Of a stretch of DNA of 18,466 nt, positions 14,376-18,466 are shown piece after piece. Each line of letters opens with the position of its first letter. The first letter of the stretch is position 1. A program made the translations under genes and the position numbers. Under the pieces are notes generated by a model, which saw only the letters and a program-made list of their open reading frames with translations, had not been told where the DNA came from and ran no database searches. Source of the DNA: FEN-1297 sp046704565 (GTDB lineage: Bacteria; Bacteroidota; Ignavibacteria; Ignavibacteriales; Ignavibacteriaceae); the NCBI GenBank assembly GCA_046704565.1, contig JBJKRP010000068.1:1-18466 (forward strand), in the 5' to 3' direction.

Positions 14376-16280
14376 ATGACCCGAGCTGAGCTAATAAGAA
14401 AGATTGCCAAACAGAACGGCGTACCCGATTACGAAGCAAAATATTTCTTTGAAACTTTTTTGCAGAAGGTGTCGTCTGCACTTTCTTCGGATCAGGCGTT
14501 GAAAGTTGACAGCTTCGGCTATTTCCAGAAGAGACGGGCAGTCATTGAAGCTTCTTCTAATGACAAGCTTAGCCCGGTTCTAAGCGGCAGCGGCGGGCTT
14601 CAGAATGATGTAATTTTATTTTCGTCTGAAGACGGTAGTTCAGCGTCTCTGATTTTTAACCTTCCTGCCGGTGCGGATAAGAAAATTAATACTGCCGATT
14701 CTCTTTTCAGCTTAAGCATCGGCAAGCCTGTTATTCCTCTCGAAGGCGTAAAAAGCAATGATATATTATATCTGCCTACCGGTATCGAGCTTAAAAAACT
14801 CGTTGAGTCTAAAGCCGAAAAGCTTTTTGAAGGAAGTGAGATTGTCTCAAGAAAAATAAGCGACGGCGATATCCTTGTAATCAAAAAGTCCTTTCACTCC
14901 GAACTCGATTCAAGCGAAGATCAATTTATGGTGGATTTAACAGGAGAGAGTTCTGATACTGCAATCCGGTCCTCCGGCATTGATTCGAGTAAGACTTCCG
15001 AGTTCGAGCATGTAGCCTGGGACTTTGGTGAAGACTTATCAAAACAAATTGAAGAAGAATCCATCTTAGATGTCAGCGGTGAAGTTAATTTAATTCCTAC
15101 TGAAGAAAGCGGCTGGAACTCAATCTCCGCCGAAGAGGGAACCGGAGAAATTAATTGGGATTTCGGCAAACAGGAAAATGAAAGCGAAGTGCCTGAACCT
15201 TCCGGAAATTCATCAGATGAAATAAACCCTCAAGAAGCCGGCGAAGATATTGAAGAGGAAAACGAACAGGGATTAGAAAATTATTTAAATGAAGAGACTG
15301 TTCAGGAAAGTTCTGCCGGTCAGACCGATGAATTTGAAAGGGTTAAATCTATAACATCGGAATTCGGACAGGAGGAAAGCAGCTTTGGGTTAACGAAGTC
15401 CGAACTAAATCTTTCCTGGGATTTCAATAAGCGAGAACTTACGTCAGAGCTTGAAGAAGAAGTACCCGACCCGGAAAATGACACTGTTAATTTGCAGCCG
15501 GGCTGGTCTTCAAATATTAAAGATACTATTGTAACGGAAGAGACTGACAAGGTTCAGCTCAATGAGGAACCGGAAAGTTCTTCAGGCAGTAAATCGTCAA
15601 AACGTGAGACAGGCGGAAACAAATTAAAAGAGTTCTCATACAATAAAAACAGATCGCCGTTTGTTTTTTTTATAGCAATGGTAACTATATTGACTGTTGG
15701 CGGAGTTATGGCTTTTTATTTTACCGGGAACAGCTTTGTTAAGCTGACAAATCAATTGTTCGGCGGGAAAAAAGAGACGGCAAAGCAAATCAAGGCGGAA
15801 GTTATTAACCGCAGCTTCCAGGTTCCGGTAACATATCCTTATTTAAAAAAGAATTCTTCGTCTACAACCGGCAGTGAAATAGATCCGGGAGTATTTAAGG
15901 CAAGCCGGGCGCCGGCTTCAAACCAGGCACAGGTTAGTAATTTGTCTTCTCTACTTAGCGGAAGCCATGAGAAGTTGAATGTTACAAAAGAAAATAAGGC
16001 ACAAGCTTTACCGGGTACTTCAAAGGAAGTTGCAAAGCCCGCATCTTCACAAAAAATAAAAGATAACATTTATTTGAGCGGAGGAAACTATTCCGTGCAG
16101 GTCTCTTCCTGGAAGTCAAAATCAATTGCAGAGTCACAGGTTGCGAAATATAAGAAGAAAGGATTTGATTCATACATAGAAGCAGCTCAAGTACCCGGCA
16201 GAGGGACGTGGTACAGAGTAAAGGTAGGTGATTTTAAGACCGTGGCTGAGGCTGAAAGCTTTATAAAAGAAAAAAAGTAA
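14376..16280 (+). CDS. HU-like domain, transmembrane segment and SPOR domain fusion
   Basis: 634 residues. Residues 1-55 match the HU/IHF fold: MTRAELIRKIAKQNGVPDYE, a second helix, then LKVDSFGYFQKRR in place of GFGTF. Residues ~60-180 form a mixed region that may hold a second divergent HU-like domain. Residues 185-425 are acidic and low in complexity, with three spaced WDF motifs (215, 261, 348). One TM lies at ~428-450 (VFFIAMVTILTVGGVMAFYF). The C-terminus (571-634) is a SPOR domain: YSVQVSSWKSKSIAESQVAK, then GTWYRVKVGDFKTVAEAESF, which binds glycan-bare septal peptidoglycan. Topology predicts HU inside the cell and SPOR in the periplasm. HU-SPOR membrane proteins occur in Bacteroidota. 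The TonB gene follows 2 bases downstream. Whether the HU part binds DNA is not shown. Confidence 0.85.
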   Translation: MTRAELIRKIAKQNGVPDYEAKYFFETFLQKVSSALSSDQALKVDSFGYFQKRRAVIEASSNDKLSPVLSGSGGLQNDVILFSSEDGSSASLIFNLPAGADKKINTADSLFSLSIGKPVIPLEGVKSNDILYLPTGIELKKLVESKAEKLFEGSEIVSRKISDGDILVIKKSFHSELDSSEDQFMVDLTGESSDTAIRSSGIDSSKTSEFEHVAWDFGEDLSKQIEEESILDVSGEVNLIPTEESGWNSISAEEGTGEINWDFGKQENESEVPEPSGNSSDEINPQEAGEDIEEENEQGLENYLNEETVQESSAGQTDEFERVKSITSEFGQEESSFGLTKSELNLSWDFNKRELTSELEEEVPDPENDTVNLQPGWSSNIKDTIVTEETDKVQLNEEPESSSGSKSSKRETGGNKLKEFSYNKNRSPFVFFIAMVTILTVGGVMAFYFTGNSFVKLTNQLFGGKKETAKQIKAEVINRSFQVPVTYPYLKKNSSSTTGSEIDPGVFKASRAPASNQAQVSNLSSLLSGSHEKLNVTKENKAQALPGTSKEVAKPASSQKIKDNIYLSGGNYSVQVSSWKSKSIAESQVAKYKKKGFDSYIEAAQVPGRGTWYRVKVGDFKTVAEAESFIKEKK

Positions 16281-16282
16281 AC

Positions 16283-16975
16283 ATGAACGCAGCAAAAAAT
16301 TTTTCTCTTTCCATTTCAATTGTATTTCATGCAGTAATAATAGCGATGCTGCTGTTTGTAAAGCTTAGTACTAACTACCCGCAGGATAAGTATGTAGAAT
16401 TATCCTTTGGAAATACCGGTATGCCCGGCTCTTCCGGGGCAATAGGTAACCGGCTTGACGATGTTGCGCAGGTTGCTAAAAAACAGGAAGAAGATCAGAC
16501 CAAAGCTAAAAGCCAGGAGGTAAAAAAAATGGACCTACCTAAGGCGGCTAATTCTCAAACGGAAGATGTAATAAAAACCGCCGAGAAGAAGAAGGAGAAG
16601 AAAATAAAAAATCCGGTTGAGAATAAGCTTGCCGCAAATTCCAATCTTAACGCAGAAGGCAAAGGCAACCAGTTAAACGGAAACGGCAGCTTTGGATACG
16701 ACATTGACTGGGGCGGTCAGGGTCAGAGAAAAATATATAATTATATTTTGCCTTCTTATCCCGAAGGAGTACAGAAAGAAATTGACATAAGGCTGAAGTT
16801 TAGTATAATGCCGGACGGAACAGTTGGAACGATAGTGCCGTTGATTAAAGCAGATACAAGGCTTGAAACTGCGGCAATTAATTCTCTAAGGCAGTGGCGC
16901 TTTGAGCCGCTTGCACCCGGGCAGAAACAAATGGAGCAAACTGCCGTTATTGTGTTTCCGTACCGTCTGCGGTAA
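16283..16975 (+). CDS. TonB-family energy transducer
   Basis: 230 residues. The N-terminal TM (~9-27) contains S12-x3-H16, the SxxxH motif by which TonB and TolA engage the ExbB/ExbD channel. Residues ~55-135 are a Lys/Glu/Asn-rich periplasmic spacer. Residues ~150-230 are the TonB C-terminal domain: LPSYPEGVQKEIDIRLKFS, MPDGTVG, then LETAAINSLRQWRFEPL and a closing strand. It should pass ion-gradient energy to outer-membrane receptors. No canonical ExbB/ExbD is encoded nearby; the only channel-like pair in the window is the divergent one at 3330-5311. It starts 2 bases after the HU-SPOR gene stop, and its 3' end overlaps the convergent membrane-protein gene by 29 bases. Confidence 0.9.
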   Translation: MNAAKNFSLSISIVFHAVIIAMLLFVKLSTNYPQDKYVELSFGNTGMPGSSGAIGNRLDDVAQVAKKQEEDQTKAKSQEVKKMDLPKAANSQTEDVIKTAEKKKEKKIKNPVENKLAANSNLNAEGKGNQLNGNGSFGYDIDWGGQGQRKIYNYILPSYPEGVQKEIDIRLKFSIMPDGTVGTIVPLIKADTRLETAAINSLRQWRFEPLAPGQKQMEQTAVIVFPYRLR

Positions 16976-17246
16976 AAATATCTTTGTAGTACATTCTGTA
17001 GAAAAAGAATTCCGCGATAGTTAGAAGAACAAGGGAAAAGTCATCACGGTTAAAAAGATATCCCAAGCCCGCCGGCTTCATAATAAATTCTGAAACCATG
17101 CCGGTGACTGTCCAGCCAACTGAAAATAGAATTGCAATGAGACCCACATTTAACAGCGCTGAAGAGACAGATTCATCCTGCCACATTTTTGTAAAAATAA
17201 TAAGTGCGAAGATAAAATGAGCAGTAAAAATTGCGGCTGAGACCAT
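16947..17246 (-). CDS. Small three-TM membrane protein
   Basis: 99 residues with hydrophobic segments at about 4-20, 29-52 and 69-86, separated by short charged loops (TKMWQDES, KPAGLGYLFNRDD) and a hydrophilic end (YYKDIFTADGTETQ). No family is recognised. It is the last gene of a minus-strand operon, starting 19 bases after the preceding gene ends. Its final codons overlap the end of the convergent tonB-like gene by 29 bases. Hydrophobic patterning and operon position argue that it is real. Confidence 0.6.
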   Translation of the reverse strand: MVSAAIFTAHFIFALIIFTKMWQDESVSSALLNVGLIAILFSVGWTVTGMVSEFIMKPAGLGYLFNRDDFSLVLLTIAEFFFYRMYYKDIFTADGTETQ

Positions 17247-17265
17247 AGCTGAATATAAATTAAGT

Positions 17266-17769
17266 TTAAGCTTTAGTCCGTTTATTAATAAATGTCATTC
17301 CGAGAATTCCGCCCAGAATCCCGAAGATTGTGTTGATAATAAAATTACTGAATAGCATTCCTGCTGCGTAGAAAGCTGAAAAACCGTTTTGCGTAATATC
17401 AGTTGACATTTGTTTTAGCATCGCCATTGTTTGATCAAGCAATGCGTTTAGCTTGTACTGACGGACTACTGCCTCGGTTTGTGGTAAAGCCTGGACAAAA
17501 TCGTTTGTGTGTGCCAGGTACGTCAGCAAAACATCGAGCGACGTAGCGAACAACGTTGCAAAGATGCCGGTCATAAAACCAAACCAGATTGCTGCCTTTA
17601 TACTGACCGGAAGAGAGGTCTTATTTATTTTATGATCCAGGTAAATTGAAAGTACGCCTGCAAGCGGAACAATCATGCAACACGAAAAAGTTTTGATACC
17701 GGGGACAATAGTTAGAACAGCAGCACCAAAGCCGCAGACTAAAGGAGGTAGAAGTTTATTTTGATTCAT
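17266..17769 (-). CDS. Four-TM membrane protein, DUF4199-like
   Basis: 167 residues with TM segments at about 7-24, 30-45, 58-82 and 132-158. The last is Gly/Ile-rich (NFIINTIFGILGGILGMTF) followed by the basic tail INKRTKA. A soluble stretch between the third and fourth TM (~85-128) is predicted helical. Size and layout are like DUF4199 membrane proteins common in Bacteroidota, but the match is weak. An AGGAGG-like site upstream of another codon is not evident; ATG 17769 directly abuts the stop of the DUF2085 gene at 17770, so translation is probably coupled. Function unknown. Confidence 0.6.
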   Translation of the reverse strand: MNQNKLLPPLVCGFGAAVLTIVPGIKTFSCCMIVPLAGVLSIYLDHKINKTSLPVSIKAAIWFGFMTGIFATLFATSLDVLLTYLAHTNDFVQALPQTEAVVRQYKLNALLDQTMAMLKQMSTDITQNGFSAFYAAGMLFSNFIINTIFGILGGILGMTFINKRTKA

Positions 17770-18300
17770 CTAATAAGATTTGCCGGTAAAATTATTTTCA
17801 ATTGCAGCCAAAATATAAACAAATACAATGGAACCAAAAAATAATCCGGTAAAGAAAGCCAGCATCTTTGAGTAGTGATAAATATTAAATGTTGAACACG
17901 CTACGTCGATCAACATCGGTATCATCGAAATGTAAAGCAGCTTTATCTTAAGCGAAATTTTTCTAACATAAAAAAGCGATACTATTGAGGTGACAAGAGC
18001 TCCAAGGTATATTCCCGTACATCTTGCGCACACGAATAATTTAGCCCCGTTAATTGTAAATGTTTTTTCTTTTATTTGGTGACAAACCATGTGAAAGGTT
18101 CTTTTAAGAAAAGGATAAGCTAACCCAGCCTCGATTGTACCGTGGAATATTGAATTAAATGAAAAGGCAAAGCACCAAATTAAAAGTGAAATGAAAAGAA
18201 AAATTCTAAATGCTCTTTTGGTGGATACCACATCGGCAGCATACCGGAATATGCCGTCAATGTTCTTAAACGGGTAATCATAATTTTGCAACACTTCCAT
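17770..18300 (-). CDS. DUF2085 membrane protein
   Basis: 176 residues. The DUF2085 signature is clear: HMVCHQIKEKTFTINGAKLF followed by VCARCTGIYLGA, giving conserved His/Cys residues around the second TM, which look like a possible metal or disulfide site. TM segments lie at about 32-50, 90-110, 117-135 and 145-165. The family is widespread in bacteria and has no assigned activity that I know of. It starts 20 bases after the stop of a partial upstream gene and abuts the following membrane-protein gene, so it sits inside a minus-strand operon. Confidence 0.85.
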   Translation of the reverse strand: MEVLQNYDYPFKNIDGIFRYAADVVSTKRAFRIFLFISLLIWCFAFSFNSIFHGTIEAGLAYPFLKRTFHMVCHQIKEKTFTINGAKLFVCARCTGIYLGALVTSIVSLFYVRKISLKIKLLYISMIPMLIDVACSTFNIYHYSKMLAFFTGLFFGSIVFVYILAAIENNFTGKSY

Positions 18301-18320
18301 TTAGCTTTATCTAATGTATC

Positions 18321-18466
18321 TCATTTTGAAGGTATGAAAGTTTCAATATTAGTCTTTGTCAAGACATAAAGCTTCCCGTTAAAGATCAGGCTTTCTACAA
18401 TAGGGTAAGTTATGTCCGAAGCAGGCAGTATTATTTTTGAAAATGATAAATCCGGTAAACGTAAAT
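18321..18466 (-). CDS. C-terminal end of an unidentified protein, 5'-partial
   Basis: On the minus strand a frame is open from the window edge to TGA at 18323-18321, giving 47 codons that end TYPIVESLIFNGKLYVLTK then TNIETFIPSK. The pattern of a strand, a turn with NGKLYVLT and a closing strand looks like the last blade of a beta-propeller or a related secreted beta protein, but this is only a guess. The other two minus-strand frames are broken. The DUF2085 gene follows 20 bases later, so it is probably the preceding gene of the same operon. Confidence 0.55.
   Translation of the reverse strand, partial: LRLPDLSFSKIILPASDITYPIVESLIFNGKLYVLTKTNIETFIPSK

Overview
The window reads as a chromosomal segment of a Gram-negative bacterium from the Bacteroidota/Chlorobi side of the tree. 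An Ignavibacteria-like organism is my best guess; this is inference from gene content, not a database match. The clues are many outer-membrane barrels and TonB/OmpA/SPOR envelope proteins, a GldM-like protein, an HU-domain protein fused to a membrane segment and SPOR domain, a very long TPR protein, moderate-to-low GC, and partial use of Shine-Dalgarno sites (GGAGG and AAGGAG before some genes, nothing clear before others). No transposon, phage or CRISPR array is visible.

Layout. 1-1122: the end of an OmpA-like envelope protein. 1300-2152: a small NTF2/SnoaL-like gene and a DinB-superfamily gene on the + strand. 2158-5311: three tightly packed minus-strand genes, read from 5311 leftward: a four-TM protein that may be a MotA/TolQ/ExbB-type channel, a GldM-like single-TM periplasmic protein, and an outer-membrane barrel. 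5312-5680: intergenic, with small inverted repeats and a terminator. 5681-7935: an envelope-stress module with an ECF sigma factor, a zinc-motif-less anti-sigma factor and two secreted LTxxQ (Spy/CpxP/CnrX-type) proteins, one of them divergent. The divergent intergenic region holds an exactly symmetric pair of promoter-like elements. 8017-8100: tRNA-Leu(GAG). 8140-8748: a small outer-membrane barrel on the minus strand. 8910-16975: a + strand run of a DUF92 membrane protein, a 991-residue TPR protein, a plug-less TonB-receptor-like barrel, an HU-TM-SPOR protein and a TonB protein. 16947-18466: a minus-strand operon of small membrane proteins including DUF2085, with a partial gene at the window edge.

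How the genes fit together. Nearly everything concerns the cell envelope. The three points most worth following are: (1) the minus-strand trio, which looks like an ion-driven inner-membrane motor (channel plus periplasmic shaft) with its own outer-membrane partner, arranged like GldL/GldM or ExbB/ExbD but divergent; (2) the sigma/anti-sigma/LTxxQ module, whose two divergent transcription units appear to share one mirror-image promoter; (3) the HU-TM-SPOR protein, which could physically link DNA or a cytoplasmic partner to septal peptidoglycan and is encoded directly upstream of TonB. Functional statements for these three are inference from visible motifs and gene order.
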